From JBDTME01 sp964583795 (GTDB lineage: Bacteria > Patescibacteriota > Microgenomatia > UBA1400 > PJMF01): a stretch of 40,556 nucleotides of DNA. The notes beneath the pieces are model-generated. The model was not told the origin of the DNA, made no database searches, and saw nothing but the letters and a program-made list of their open reading frames with translations. Made by a program: the position numbers and the translations under genes. Below, piece after piece: positions 1-9,321 of the stretch (its first letter is position 1; each line of letters opens with the position of its first letter). The stretch covers positions 1-40,556 of the forward strand of contig CAZOWX010000016.1 in assembly GCA_964583795.1 (NCBI GenBank). Reading direction: 5' to 3'.

Positions 1-3000
1 CCACCACCGTTCGACTTGAGACATTCATTGGCGTTGCCAACGGTGGTTTGAGCCAGGACACCGGAGCCATTGGTGTACAGCAGTCCGCCGTTATTCGTAA
101 ACGCCGAAAGGGTAATCGAGCTATTGGACAGAGTAACCGCTCCATCAAGGCGAGTAGCGCCATCAACTTCCAGGCCGTCAGTGACATAGAGATCATTTCC
201 GTTTAACGTATTGGTTGGAGTACCACTCCCGACCTTGAGGTTGCCAGTAAGAATATTGAACAAATTATTTGCTCCGATGGTGGCAGTGATGGATCCTGCT
301 CCATTTTGAGGAAGCAGCGCGAGGTCACCCGTGGTATCACCGCCCAATGTTAAAGTTTGGTTAGCAGTGGTTTGCAAAGATCCGGTTGCATTGAGGTAGG
401 CGCCGCCAGCTGCACCAGCGCTCAAGGTGGCGGTTGGGGTGCCGGAGTTGACGTTGATCACTGCAAACTTGGCACTTGATGTAGCAGTATTACCGATCAA
501 CAAATCCAGCGTGTCATTGACGGGGGAGATGCCGCCATTCGTCACTCTCCACAGATCACCCGCAGTACACGGACCAAAGGTTGGGGCACCACCGCCATTC
601 GACTTAAGACACTCGCCAGAATTTCCAACTGCGCTTTGTGCCAGCACACCAGAACCATTTGAGTAAAAAATTCCCCCATTATTAGTAAACGAAGAGAGCG
701 TAATAGTGGAGTTGTCAAAACGAACCGCGCCGTCGACTTCAAGAGTACCTTCAATATATGCATCTTCACCGTTTTGGGTCACGTCTGGAGTGCCGTTTCC
801 AACTTTCAGATTTCCAGTCAAAATATTTAAAAGTCGGGAGGCACCAAGGTTCACATTGACTCCGCCTGCGCCATTGAGTGGAGAGACTTCAATGTCACCC
901 GTGGTATCACCGCCAAGAGCGAGAGTTTGGTTAGCAGTGGTTTGCAAAGATCCGGTTGCATTGAGGTAGGCGCCGCCAGCTGCACCAGCGCTTAAGGTGG
1001 CGGTTGGAGTGCCGGAGTTAACGTTGATGATGGCAAACTTGGCGCTAGCGGTGGCGGTACTACCAACGAGCAGATCAACCGTGTCGTTTACTGGAGAAAT
1101 TGTGCCAGTTGTAATTCTCCATGTTCCAGACAATCCTCCAGTTCCACAGCTTCCCCAAGTTGGAGCGCCACCACCAGATGAAGTGAGGCACTCGCCCGCG
1201 TTGCCCACGGCGGTTTGTGCTAGAGCTCCGGAGCCATTGGTGTACAACAGTCCACCGTTGTTGATGAAGGTGGAGAAAGTGATCGACGCATTGTCAAATT
1301 GCACTGCGCCGTCAGCTTCAAGGGTGCCAGTGATGTAGGCATCTTCACCGTTGAGCGCAACGGTTGGTGTGCCGCTGCCAACTTTAAAATTACCAGTCAA
1401 AACATTAAACAAGCCGGTGGCAAGAGCAGGAGTAGCGGTGATATTTCCAGACGTTGTGGTAGAGAAAGCTAGATTGGATCCAGTTGAGTTTAATGAAAGG
1501 CCACCTGAGCCAGCATTGATGGCGGTGGTAGAGGTGGAGTTGCTGCTACCGAGGTTCACTGTTTTGGCTCCAGCGCCATTGCCGATGTCGAGGGTTTGAG
1601 TACCGGTACCACCGATAGTGACGGTACCCGTAGAATTTCCCGAAGCAATATTGACGGCGTTGTTGCTACTAACATTGAGGTTGACGATGCCGCCAGATTG
1701 GGTTAATCCACCAGTAAAGGTTGAAGTACCGGAACCATTGAGTGGGTTGAAAGCGATGTTACCGGTGGTGTTGCCGCCGACAGTAAGGGATTGGTTGGCG
1801 GTGGTTTGGAGAGTGCCATCAGCGGTGAGATAAGAACCACCGGCTGCACCAGCACTCAAGGTGGCGGTGGGGGTACCGGAGTTGACGTTGATGACGGCAA
1901 ACTTGGCAGAGGTGGTGGCTGCGTTGCCGATGAGAAAGTCGAGCGTGTCATTCACTGGTGATTGGGCTCCATTGGCAATTCTCCAAGTTCCTGCTAACCC
2001 ACCAGAGCTACAACTTCCCCAGGTCGGAGAGCCTGTTCCTCCTGATTGTAAACAATCACCTGTTGAGCCAGCAGATGAGGTTAAAAGTTGTCCAGATCCA
2101 TTGGTGTACACAACTCCGCCTGCCGTGTTGAGAGTTGAGAGAGTGACCGATGAATCAAATTTAGCTGCGCCATCGACTTCGAGCACATCTTGAATATACA
2201 GATCGTTATCACCAGCAGCTGTTGTGTTTCCTGCTGTCGAGTCAGCCAAGAAGTTATATGCACTCGCTGCGGCGCCTCCAATATTGAGCACCGTGCCATC
2301 AGTGAACAACACATTGCCGCCAGCAGGGTTGATAGTGATGTCAGTGGTTGACGTAATTGAACCGCCATTGACGGCGATATTTCCGGAAGTCGTCACACCA
2401 CCGCTCGTGACGATATTGCCAGAGTTATCAACGGTTAATACTTGTCCGCTGGTTCCATTGATCGTTAGGGGAGTACTGCTAGCGTATGTGGCACTAATCG
2501 TTGCGCCATGGGTAAACAAATACCCATCGTTGAGCACGTTGCCAGTGAGGTTAATAGTGCCAGTGCCGTCAGGGTTCAAAGTAATGTCTCCGTTACTGCC
2601 AGAGTTGGTCACCAAGTTCAAGGTAGAGCCGGAAATGGTAAATGTACCACTGACAGACTGAAGCTTCGGTGATTGTTCGCCTAATAGAACCTCACCCCAC
2701 TGGTTCATCACCAAGACGGTGCTCCTGGTAGCGCTAGCGGTAGAGTTGACTGGGAATCCCTGGATGGTTTCCGAATTTAACGCGAAAGGAATGGTGGCGA
2801 TCCTCTGGCGAGGAGTGAGAACGTCAGAAATAACAGTGATTTCCAGCCAAACTTGGCTATTTTCAGTGAAAACAGTTGGATCGATCGCGCTACCACAGGT
2901 ACTGCCCAAGATAGTCGAAAAAATTCCATCTTGATCAGGGTCAATACTACATGTCCCTGAGTTCCATAGCAGGTTCCCAGCGGTTACAGCGTCATACAGT

Positions 3001-3812
3001 TTGAATGTGGTGTTTGTAGCTGTGGTAATCGGAGAACCGGCGACGTCGGTGAGTCGCGCTTGAAATGACAAAATTCGGTCGGGCGAAACTGGAGTGGATG
3101 GATAGGCTAGCTGCGGAGCGACAGTGATGAAGAACTGTCGATACCACAAGATCGAGATGAAGATAAAGAAAATGATGAGCGTCGCCAAGTGAAAATAGGG
3201 CCCCAGAATCCAGTCAGCAAACGAAAACTTCTTTTTTGGAGTCGTGATGATCGAAGGTTGTTGTTGTGGTTTGTGCGCTTGCTTTGGGGCAGGGGCAGAC
3301 GCTGTTTGCTCAATTGAAAGTTGTTTGACGTCTTGGTGAAGGCCAGTTGGTTGCTCCTGAATGACTGCTGCCACTGTTGGAAGTTCAATCTGAGCTTGGG
3401 GTAAGTTTTTTATTTCATGTTTGCCAAGGTAGTTCTTTTCCACCCAGGCAGAAAATAGTTTCAAACTGACAATTTTCCGATGAATTGAAGAATGTTTCAG
3501 GCCTTTGCGTTGCTGATCGACAAAAAATGCCTTAAACGAAGGCTCACTCAGTAGCGTCTGAATATTGCTGTCTTTCGAAAACTCGATGAACTGAGAAAGA
3601 TCGCTTGCGTAGTTCTTGACAGTTGATTTGCTGGCACTCGTCGTTCGTAGCTCTTGTAGATACTCACTGAGTAACTCTTTTGCTGTTGGCACCAATTTGG
3701 GGGAACCTGAAACTGGTTGTGGAAAACTCTGCGTTGGAGGCAAAACAGACGTCCTTTTTCTGTTCAAAAGGTCTTCAATACTGCTAGAAAATTTAGCAAA
3801 TTGGGCGGGCAT
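1..3812 (-). CDS. Large repeat-containing surface protein with N-terminal recombinase-type SAM-like domain (3' end outside window)
   Basis: The frame is open from an ATG at 3812 to the window edge, giving 1270 codons with no stop; the C-terminus is missing. A GAGAG motif sits about 7 nt before the ATG. Residues 43-130 look like the N-terminal SAM-like (core-binding) domain of tyrosine recombinases: helices with LLSEYLQEL, STVKNYASDLSQFIEF and IHRKIVSLKLFSAWVEKNY. No catalytic domain follows. A Pro/Gln-rich linker leads to one membrane helix (about 204-224), then a domain starting RILSFQARLTD of a type common at the start of CPR surface and phage-fibre-like proteins. After that come Gly/Ser/Thr/Asn-rich modules (LEVDGA, ITLSxFTNNGG, SAKFAVINVNSGTPTATLSAG). 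Two modules lie exactly 570 bp (190 residues) apart, seen from a near-identical stretch at 360-424 and 930-994. Likely N-terminus in the cytoplasm and repeats outside the cell as an adhesin or fibre. Function is inferred; the repeat architecture is seen directly. Confidence 0.85.
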   Translation of the reverse strand, partial: MPAQFAKFSSSIEDLLNRKRTSVLPPTQSFPQPVSGSPKLVPTAKELLSEYLQELRTTSASKSTVKNYASDLSQFIEFSKDSNIQTLLSEPSFKAFFVDQQRKGLKHSSIHRKIVSLKLFSAWVEKNYLGKHEIKNLPQAQIELPTVAAVIQEQPTGLHQDVKQLSIEQTASAPAPKQAHKPQQQPSIITTPKKKFSFADWILGPYFHLATLIIFFIFISILWYRQFFITVAPQLAYPSTPVSPDRILSFQARLTDVAGSPITTATNTTFKLYDAVTAGNLLWNSGTCSIDPDQDGIFSTILGSTCGSAIDPTVFTENSQVWLEITVISDVLTPRQRIATIPFALNSETIQGFPVNSTASATRSTVLVMNQWGEVLLGEQSPKLQSVSGTFTISGSTLNLVTNSGSNGDITLNPDGTGTINLTGNVLNDGYLFTHGATISATYASSTPLTINGTSGQVLTVDNSGNIVTSGGVTTSGNIAVNGGSITSTTDITINPAGGNVLFTDGTVLNIGGAAASAYNFLADSTAGNTTAAGDNDLYIQDVLEVDGAAKFDSSVTLSTLNTAGGVVYTNGSGQLLTSSAGSTGDCLQSGGTGSPTWGSCSSGGLAGTWRIANGAQSPVNDTLDFLIGNAATTSAKFAVINVNSGTPTATLSAGAAGGSYLTADGTLQTTANQSLTVGGNTTGNIAFNPLNGSGTSTFTGGLTQSGGIVNLNVSSNNAVNIASGNSTGTVTIGGTGTQTLDIGNGAGAKTVNLGSSNSTSTTAINAGSGGLSLNSTGSNLAFSTTTSGNITATPALATGLFNVLTGNFKVGSGTPTVALNGEDAYITGTLEADGAVQFDNASITFSTFINNGGLLYTNGSGALAQTAVGNAGECLTSSGGGAPTWGSCGTGGLSGTWRITTGTISPVNDTVDLLVGSTATASAKFAIINVNSGTPTATLSAGAAGGAYLNATGSLQTTANQTLALGGDTTGDIEVSPLNGAGGVNVNLGASRLLNILTGNLKVGNGTPDVTQNGEDAYIEGTLEVDGAVRFDNSTITLSSFTNNGGIFYSNGSGVLAQSAVGNSGECLKSNGGGAPTFGPCTAGDLWRVTNGGISPVNDTLDLLIGNTATSSAKFAVINVNSGTPTATLSAGAAGGAYLNATGSLQTTANQTLTLGGDTTGDLALLPQNGAGSITATIGANNLFNILTGNLKVGSGTPTNTLNGNDLYVTDGLEVDGATRLDGAVTLSNSSITLSAFTNNGGLLYTNGSGVLAQTTVGNANECLKSNGG

Positions 3813-4310
3813 GAATTCTCTCAAGATTAGACAAGTTAGACGGACATTAGATTCTGGTGATACCTGTAATCAAGAATGACAACCCCCTGGCAAGTAAAAC
3901 GAGAGGAAGTTGTTCATGAAATTCTAAACTCTTGATATTAGACAGCTGTTAGATATCCGGAACTCATCAAGTGTATGAGGATCTTGAGAGACAAGTCAAG
4001 CGATAGAAAAAATGACGTATATAGTACAGAAAAAGTGAAAAAAACCAAGATTAAAGGGTTAAATAAACAGATCAAAATAGATGTATATATGTCAAAAATA
4101 CGGGAATCCATGGGCTGTGTGGGAAAGTAGGGTGAACTGTGGATTGTTTGATTGTGAAACAGTATGTATAACAATAATCAAACAAGATTTATTTCCAGGC
4201 TAATTTGGTGTTCTATTCACAATGCAGAAAGCTAGGTAGGATAAGAATGGTGATCAAACAAAGTCGGAGGATGTAAATAGTATATAAAGCATCATGGTTC
4301 GTGAAAGCCT
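3813..4310. other. Divergent intergenic region, no gene seen
   Basis: About 500 bases, AT-rich, between the divergent surface-protein gene and the PaaX-like gene. I see no convincing coding frame; a 78-codon minus-strand frame here has no ribosome site or family resemblance. The region should hold both promoters and carries the inverted repeat listed separately. Confidence 0.5.
4144..4185. promoter_or_regulatory. 10-bp inverted repeat, candidate operator
   Basis: TTGTTTGATT at 4144-4153 is perfectly mirrored by AATCAAACAA at 4176-4185, with a 22-nt spacer. A third partial copy, ATCAAACAA, lies at 4253-4261, closer to the downstream regulator gene. The placement suggests autoregulation by the PaaX-like protein, but this is inference. 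Confidence 0.4.
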
Positions 4311-4314
4311 ATGA
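4281..4314 (+). promoter_or_regulatory. Putative -10 and six-codon upstream ORF before the PaaX-like gene
   Basis: TATATA (4281-4286) is followed 7 nt later by ATG (4294) opening the peptide MVRESL. Its TGA (4312-4314) overlaps the ATG of the regulator at 4311. A leaderless mini-ORF translationally coupled to the regulator would explain the weak ribosome site, but such a short frame could be chance. Confidence 0.25.
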
Positions 4315-5072
4315 AAAAAAAGACGAAAGAGTTTTTATTAAGCAGTTTTGTTCCTCCTGGTTTTCCTCAAGAGTTTGGCCTACGGCCGTACCAGTTCTAC
4401 TACGATTTATTTTCGGATTTGACTGAAGGTGGGGTGCGCTCATCGATCTATCAGTTGGTAGAAAAAAGATATTTGAGGCGACTTTCGCTGAACGGACAGT
4501 CTTTTTTTCGCATCACGGATGCTGGCATTGGAAAGCTGACACTGCTATATCCCACCTTACAGCTAAAGAGCCGAAAAAAAGGTGATATGCGTGGGCACTT
4601 ATTGATTCTGTTAAAGCCAACTGTACATGATCCTCAGTTCTTAAAGTTGCGCCGATTGATGAACGCAGAGTTGTTCACTCAAGTTACTCGGGGGGTATAT
4701 TACTACCCTTACTCAGAACTCAGTACGCGATTTTTAGCAGAAGTGTTTGATCACTACTCATCGGCTGTAGCGTTGGTAAAAGTGAGTGAGTTTTCACTGG
4801 CTTTTCCTGATGCAAACAAAAGTCAACTCAGTATTACAAATAACCTGAAAAATCAGATCTCTGGAGTTAGCAGAGAAGCTGATAATTTGATAAGCGTTGT
4901 AAGTGTTAAAAAAACATCGAATTATCATGTAAAGTCTATGTGTGAGAGATTCTTTGGGCAGTTGGGTGAATGGGTAAAAAATGAAAACATGCCATTTTTC
5001 GAGGAAAAAAAGAATAGAGAATTGTTCTTTCAGGTGGTGGAAAAATGGAACAGGCTGATTGGGTTCTATTAG
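4311..5072 (+). CDS. PaaX-like winged-helix transcriptional regulator with Cas2-fold domain
   Basis: 253 residues. The N-terminal about 85 residues (YDLFSDLTEGGVRSSIYQLVEKRYLRR, then FRITDAGIGKL) have the pattern of a winged helix: a recognition helix, then a wing of alternating basic and hydrophobic residues. Residues about 93-170 (RGHLLILLKPTVHDPQFLKLRRLM, then TRGVYYYPYSE) resemble the Cas2-like domain that follows the wHTH in PaaX-family proteins and their many CPR relatives. PaaX of E. coli represses phenylacetate genes; no such genes are nearby, so the target here is unknown. It may control the divergent surface-protein gene or itself. The C-terminal 80 residues are not recognised. No cas1 or CRISPR repeats are present, so a Cas2 role is unlikely. 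Confidence 0.7.
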   Translation: MKKKTKEFLLSSFVPPGFPQEFGLRPYQFYYDLFSDLTEGGVRSSIYQLVEKRYLRRLSLNGQSFFRITDAGIGKLTLLYPTLQLKSRKKGDMRGHLLILLKPTVHDPQFLKLRRLMNAELFTQVTRGVYYYPYSELSTRFLAEVFDHYSSAVALVKVSEFSLAFPDANKSQLSITNNLKNQISGVSREADNLISVVSVKKTSNYHVKSMCERFFGQLGEWVKNENMPFFEEKKNRELFFQVVEKWNRLIGFY

Positions 5073-5789
5073 TTTTTTCACGACTTCTTTTGACAAGTTC
5101 CTGTGTTTGTTAATGTTGACTCAATTTAACAACTCACTTTCGGTAATACTGGTAACTAAGTGAAAACAATCCTGCGGATTTTCTGGGGGTGCTTGTGTCG
5201 CTTGGCAATATCGCATTAATGCTTCCACATTTTGCATGCTAGATTGATCTATTTAATAACTGTTATCAATGACTGTGGTTGGGATGCAAGAATAATTATA
5301 TTGAAAAAATAGAAGTATTGCAATAATATTGCGTTAATGCTATTGTTTTATTACCGCAAAAAATAATAACATAGGTAACCCGAAAATGTAATACTGCAAT
5401 ATCTGCAATAAAACCCCATCCACTTCTGTACTGGAGCACAAACAGTTGCTTGGTTTGTGCATGGGTAATTAGCAGTTAATTTGATGATCTGATAGGAAAT
5501 GGAATGCTTAAAAAGGATTGATTTAGCATTAAAAACGTTTTTCAACGGTTTAGTGTCTCGTACTGAAGCTGTTTTGAGTGTTTATAGCTCATTATGTGTC
5601 CAAAATACCCCGTAAAATTGTGGAAAAGTCTCGTAAAGTTGGGTTTCTATATCACTTTTTTTGCACAGCTGAACAGCACTAGAGTAAGAACCATTGTGAC
5701 AATAGACTTGTTGAGGCTTTGAAATGTTTGGTTGTACGCTTCAATGCGTCGAGGTTGCTACAGCTGCAAGTGCGTGTCCTCAAGAGTTC
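5073..5789. other. AT-rich intergenic region without a recognisable gene
   Basis: About 700 bases between convergent genes. It holds an imperfect direct repeat (ATATCGCATTAATGCT at 5207-5222, ATATTGCGTTAATGCT at 5326-5341) and a pair of CGTAAA-G/A-TTG motifs near 5610-5645. The dispersed palindromic repeats so common elsewhere are absent. No frame with a ribosome site or family resemblance was found. Confidence 0.5.
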
Positions 5790-7448
5790 TTAGTTAAAAA
5801 GATCGGTAAATAGCTTTTGGGAGGCTTCCATCACGGCGAGAATGACTACCTTCGCTTTGCGAGCATCGGCAAGAAAGAAGTTTTGAATTTCGTTGTTATC
5901 AACCCACACATACTTTTGCTTACTCAGGGCGATCTGATACTCATTTTTCGGTAAAAACGCGCGGAATTTACCTTTGGCATCGGTGACTAAGACTGACATG
6001 AGCTGGTTGGACTCTTGAAGGAAAATACGCACAAACACGTTGGATAGCGGGGTGCCTGCACTATCAACGACTTTGCCGACAATGACTGGGGTCTTAAACC
6101 ATCGTAGTACTCGAAAAGCAATGATAATCACATAGATGCCACACACGACAAAGTTGACTGTGGTGGGGAAGAAGTAGGTAATCACAGCTGAGATAAGAAA
6201 CAGTGGGAGTAGAAGATATTGCGAAAGTCGAATCAACCGTTCTCGAATCAAATGCCATGAAAGGCGAGATCCTGTCTGTGTTGCGGCTCGCAAAGGATCG
6301 ACCGGAATCAAGAACAGCTGTTTTGTTTTTTCATTGGAAACTTCAAAGGCTTCTTGTTTGTAAAACTCAAACATCGTCAGATATGGCGGGCGAGTTTTAC
6401 CCGTAGGAAATACGAAATCTTGGTGCCGCACCTCGATCTGATACTTGCCAGGAGGCAGTTGAATGCCTCCATACACTCCGTCAGTATTGGTAACCACCGT
6501 CTCTTTTGTGCTCTCATCTCCAATCTTGCCGATGTTCAAAATAGCGAATGCGACTGGTTCCTCGGTTTCGCTATTGAACACCAGTCCTTGTGGTGCTGGA
6601 GGAGGCAAGATGCCCAGCGCTTGCAGGATTCGCAGTAGTACCTGGAAGGAAATGCCCCAACCAAATTGACTGGCAAATAACGCTGTTGTTGCGAGCGGTA
6701 CCGCCCCAGAAATGACGATTGTTCCTACGGGGCCGGTGTTTTGTGCGACTTCTTCAACCGCTTCAATGACTGTTTCTGGGAGCTGCGCAATGACCTCTGC
6801 AATGGTCTGAGTGGGGGCTGGCGTTGCAGTGACGGAGGGTGTCCCTGTTGGTTCTGTCGTGGCGGGTACCACACTGGTAGCTTCGGGCTCTGGAGTTGTG
6901 GTTACAGCAGCAGTGGCGGTGGCATTTGGGCTTAAGGTGGGAGTAGCAGTCGGAGTGATAGTACTGATAGTGAAACTCCACGTCGTACTCTCGCTGCTGT
7001 TTCCGTTAATATCCACGGCAGTGATTTTCCATGTATGGGAGCCATTCGTAAGTGGGGAGATAGGAACAAGTGTGTACTGGGTTGCGGTTTTCGTAAGGGT
7101 ATAGCTGCCGTTGGTAGTGTCAGTCAACGGGATCGAGTCGAACAGGACCGAGCCATCAAGGGTGAGCTTATAGTAGCTCATGGAAAAATTGTCCGTCGAT
7201 TCTTCCCAGACAAATGATGGAGTAGTGGTGGTGAGTGTGGCGCCATTACTGGGTGCGATCAGTACTGGCGTGGTGGGAGCCTCGGTGTCTGAGATGGTCA
7301 GGCTCATGTTCACTGGCCGGCTTTTGGGGTTGGTTTGTCCTGTTTCCCCGTCCAAGAGTCCTGAGCTTTGCGCATGTACCAGTGAGACTGTTGAGAGCGA
7401 AAAACAGCTCATTACAAGCGCGCTAATCAGTAATTTTTTGCACGGCAT
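5790..7448 (-). CDS. Secreted membrane-anchored protein with Ig-like and two carboxypeptidase-regulatory-like (CnaB-type) domains
   Basis: 552 residues. An N-terminal signal peptide ends near VHAQ (about residue 27). Residues about 50-160 form an Ig/FnIII-like domain (APTTPVLIAPSNGATL, then HTWKITAVDINGN). A Pro/Thr-rich spacer follows (about 163-215), then a hydrophobic stretch around 245-285. The first beta-sandwich of the carboxypeptidase-regulatory type covers about 288-375 (AFAILNIGKIG, GVYGGIQLPPGKYQIEVRH). Two membrane helices lie near 412-450, then a second such domain (VVDSAGTPLSNVFVRIFL, GKFRAFLPKNEYQIAL). It is the last gene of the minus-strand surface locus, about 700 bp after the DUF916-like gene. 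Likely a structural or adhesive envelope component; ligand unknown. Confidence 0.75.
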   Translation of the reverse strand: MPCKKLLISALVMSCFSLSTVSLVHAQSSGLLDGETGQTNPKSRPVNMSLTISDTEAPTTPVLIAPSNGATLTTTTPSFVWEESTDNFSMSYYKLTLDGSVLFDSIPLTDTTNGSYTLTKTATQYTLVPISPLTNGSHTWKITAVDINGNSSESTTWSFTISTITPTATPTLSPNATATAAVTTTPEPEATSVVPATTEPTGTPSVTATPAPTQTIAEVIAQLPETVIEAVEEVAQNTGPVGTIVISGAVPLATTALFASQFGWGISFQVLLRILQALGILPPPAPQGLVFNSETEEPVAFAILNIGKIGDESTKETVVTNTDGVYGGIQLPPGKYQIEVRHQDFVFPTGKTRPPYLTMFEFYKQEAFEVSNEKTKQLFLIPVDPLRAATQTGSRLSWHLIRERLIRLSQYLLLPLFLISAVITYFFPTTVNFVVCGIYVIIIAFRVLRWFKTPVIVGKVVDSAGTPLSNVFVRIFLQESNQLMSVLVTDAKGKFRAFLPKNEYQIALSKQKYVWVDNNEIQNFFLADARKAKVVILAVMEASQKLFTDLFN

Positions 7449-8153
7449 TGAAATTAGTATATAGGGTTTCCTCCTTCGCTAAAAGCTACGGCAGGACGCG
7501 GTAGGGGTTAGGGGGTAGGGAGTAGGGAGTTGACAGTGGACAGTAAAACAGTTAATAGTTTCTCAGCTACTTAAAGACTATAGTCTATAGACTTTAGTCT
7601 TTAGTGGTTGGTCGTTGTGTTGTTCGGTTGTTGTAAAGCTTAATTTATCGAGGAAACGTCCATCATCCCACCCCCGTCCGTCATCCCAGCGCAAGCCGAG
7701 ATCGACCCGGACTTATAAAAAAAACGCAACTCGAAAGCAGAAAAGATAAAAAGTCGTCATCCCCGCCTCGCCGGCGGGCAGGCCTGCCTGCCGGCGAGGC
7801 AGGCCGAATTCGATTCGGGATCTAAAGTCAAAGAGCTTTTTCGAAAGCAAAAATGAGTTTGTACACACACTGAGTTTAGATCCAGTCCTTGTTTCACCGT
7901 TCCCACTTCGCTTGAAGCTTCGCGGGATACGGTGGATGCTAGATTATGGATTGGTGAAAACGTCTATCGAAAGCAAGAAAAACCTCCGTCATCCTTGAAC
8001 CTGGCCATCGGCCAAGTATCGAGGACCTGACTCTAAACCTATTTGGAGTCAGATCCTCGCTTTCGCAAGGATGACGAAACGCTTCTTGTTAACAACAAGC
8101 TAACATACCAACTGTTACAAAAGTCTATTGACTATTTCACTAAACCCTAAGCT
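7449..8153. repeat. Repeat-filled intergenic region
   Basis: No gene seen. From left to right: a GTTGACAGTGGACAGTAAAACA-type repeat (about 7531-7565), a TATAGTCTATAGACTTTAGT palindrome (about 7575-7602), a GTTGTTGTG run, then copies of the GTCATCC...GGGATCTAAAGTC...CGAAAGCAAAA element. The clearest copy spans 7756-7852 and contains a GC-rich inner hairpin. A TCCCACTTCGCTTGAAGCTT-type module follows at about 7903-7935, and a further GTCATCC copy at about 7987-8075. Confidence 0.7.
7456..7461 (-). promoter_or_regulatory. -10 box placing the start of the Ig/CnaB protein mRNA at its ATG
   Basis: TATACT on the minus strand ends 7 nt before the ATG at 7448. Transcription should start at or next to the ATG, leaving no room for a ribosome site. 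No good -35 was seen. Confidence 0.5.
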
Positions 8154-9170
8154 CTAAGGCCTGTGGCCTAGTCTTTCTTCCTCCTTCTCCTCACCTTGTA
8201 TTTCCTTCGCTCTCTGCCACACTGCCCACAGCACATAGATACCCGAAGAAAACACGAATATCACGCCAAGTATGGCTCTGATGGGGATCAACCAAAACGA
8301 AAATTCACCCAGAGCCACCTTGCCTTGAGTACCGTAGTTTGCGGTAATTCTGCCGGAATATTTACCCAGGCCCCACTTGCGTTGCCAGATCCCGTTAAAG
8401 GTGGTTTTTTCTCCCGGAAAGATGTTTTTTGGTTCGATCACAAACGTATCAGCTTGTGCCCCCAGCATGTTGGTAATCGCGACTTGGATATTGGGATGGA
8501 TGTGAATGTCCGAGCGGTTATCCATCTCAAAAGAGAATGGAACTGGCCCAAACTCATACCATTGTTTGGCTTGTACATTGCTGATATATGACTCTTCGTT
8601 GATCTGTCCATCCACCACAAAGTACAGCAGTGTCCCAACTTGCTGTGCGATCCCGGTGCCGCTACCAGCGGCTTGTTTATCAATTACTGGAGCACTCATC
8701 ACCATCGCGTAGCGACCACCAGGAAGTGCATCGCTCGGGACTTGGATAGAGAGTTGGATGTCAGCAACTTGTCCGCTTTCGACCACTTGGTTTGTGGGAG
8801 TCAGCGTGACCCAATCAGCCAGTTGCCACTTTGATGGAGTCAGTGGGGTGACGGGAACTGGCTTTCCCGTATCATCGATCACCGTAAAATCTTCGATCAG
8901 TGTCTGAATCGTTTGTGTGGTTGATGAGCTATTTTTGATGTGGACAACAGCTTGGACGAGCTGTCCCGGTTTGCCGTGCAGCGAGTAATCCGAGTCACCC
9001 AGCCGCGCCGGCAGAGCCGTGAGGCGGATAGGATCAAGTAGTAAAGGATTGATCTGTGCTCGTACGTTTTGAACAGCGATCAGTGCCCCGGCCACCATCA
9101 CAACCAGCAGCAACATGCGGGTATGAGTGAGAAAAGCAGAGGGGTGAGAAAGAGTACTTTTTGAGTTCAT
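8154..9170 (-). CDS. DUF916-like (WxL-interacting type) membrane-anchored surface protein
   Basis: 338 residues. An N-terminal signal segment (LLLVVMVAGALIAVQNVRAQ) is followed by a beta-rich ectodomain. LHGKPGQLVQAVVHIKNSS, FTVIDDTGKPVPV and VQVPSDALPGGRYAMVM-like stretches match the DUF916 pattern: a residual-bulk-force beta domain with PGGRY near its end. One membrane helix near the C-terminus (IRAILGVIFVFSSGIYVLWAVW) is followed by a charged cytoplasmic tail. In Gram-positives, DUF916/DUF3324 proteins are encoded beside WxL proteins and anchor them. Here the upstream neighbour ends in a WxL-like motif, and a second DUF916-like gene (10799-11800) has the same layout. Family assignment is by pattern only. 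Confidence 0.65.
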   Translation of the reverse strand: MNSKSTLSHPSAFLTHTRMLLLVVMVAGALIAVQNVRAQINPLLLDPIRLTALPARLGDSDYSLHGKPGQLVQAVVHIKNSSSTTQTIQTLIEDFTVIDDTGKPVPVTPLTPSKWQLADWVTLTPTNQVVESGQVADIQLSIQVPSDALPGGRYAMVMSAPVIDKQAAGSGTGIAQQVGTLLYFVVDGQINEESYISNVQAKQWYEFGPVPFSFEMDNRSDIHIHPNIQVAITNMLGAQADTFVIEPKNIFPGEKTTFNGIWQRKWGLGKYSGRITANYGTQGKVALGEFSFWLIPIRAILGVIFVFSSGIYVLWAVWQRAKEIQGEEKEEERLGHRP

Positions 9171-9181
9171 AGCTTATACGT

Positions 9182-9252
9182 GTGGTTGGGTTGTTTGGTT
9201 GTTGTGTTGTTGTGTCCTCCCAACAACCCAACTACACAACTACTCAACAACA
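9182..9252. repeat. Inverted GTTGTT/CAACAAC repeat between cistrons
   Basis: A GTTG-rich arm (9182-9214) is followed by a CAAC-rich arm (9220-9252) that can pair with it, making a long hairpin just upstream of the DUF916-like start. The same arrangement recurs at 11811-11880 before the other DUF916-like gene. Confidence 0.6.
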
Positions 9253-9321
9253 GGTTATTTTTTCGGTCGCTTATTTTTTGATGATCACATATTTCCAATA
9301 CCCAAGAACCAATACCCCTCC

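Noticed and set aside
427..2661. Several open frames of 70-145 codons on the plus strand
   Set aside because: They are antisense shadows of the repetitive minus-strand surface protein, which is open over the whole stretch with clear repeat structure.
3938..4174. 78-codon minus-strand hydrophobic frame
   Set aside because: Lies in an AT-rich promoter region, overlaps the inverted repeat, and has no ribosome site.
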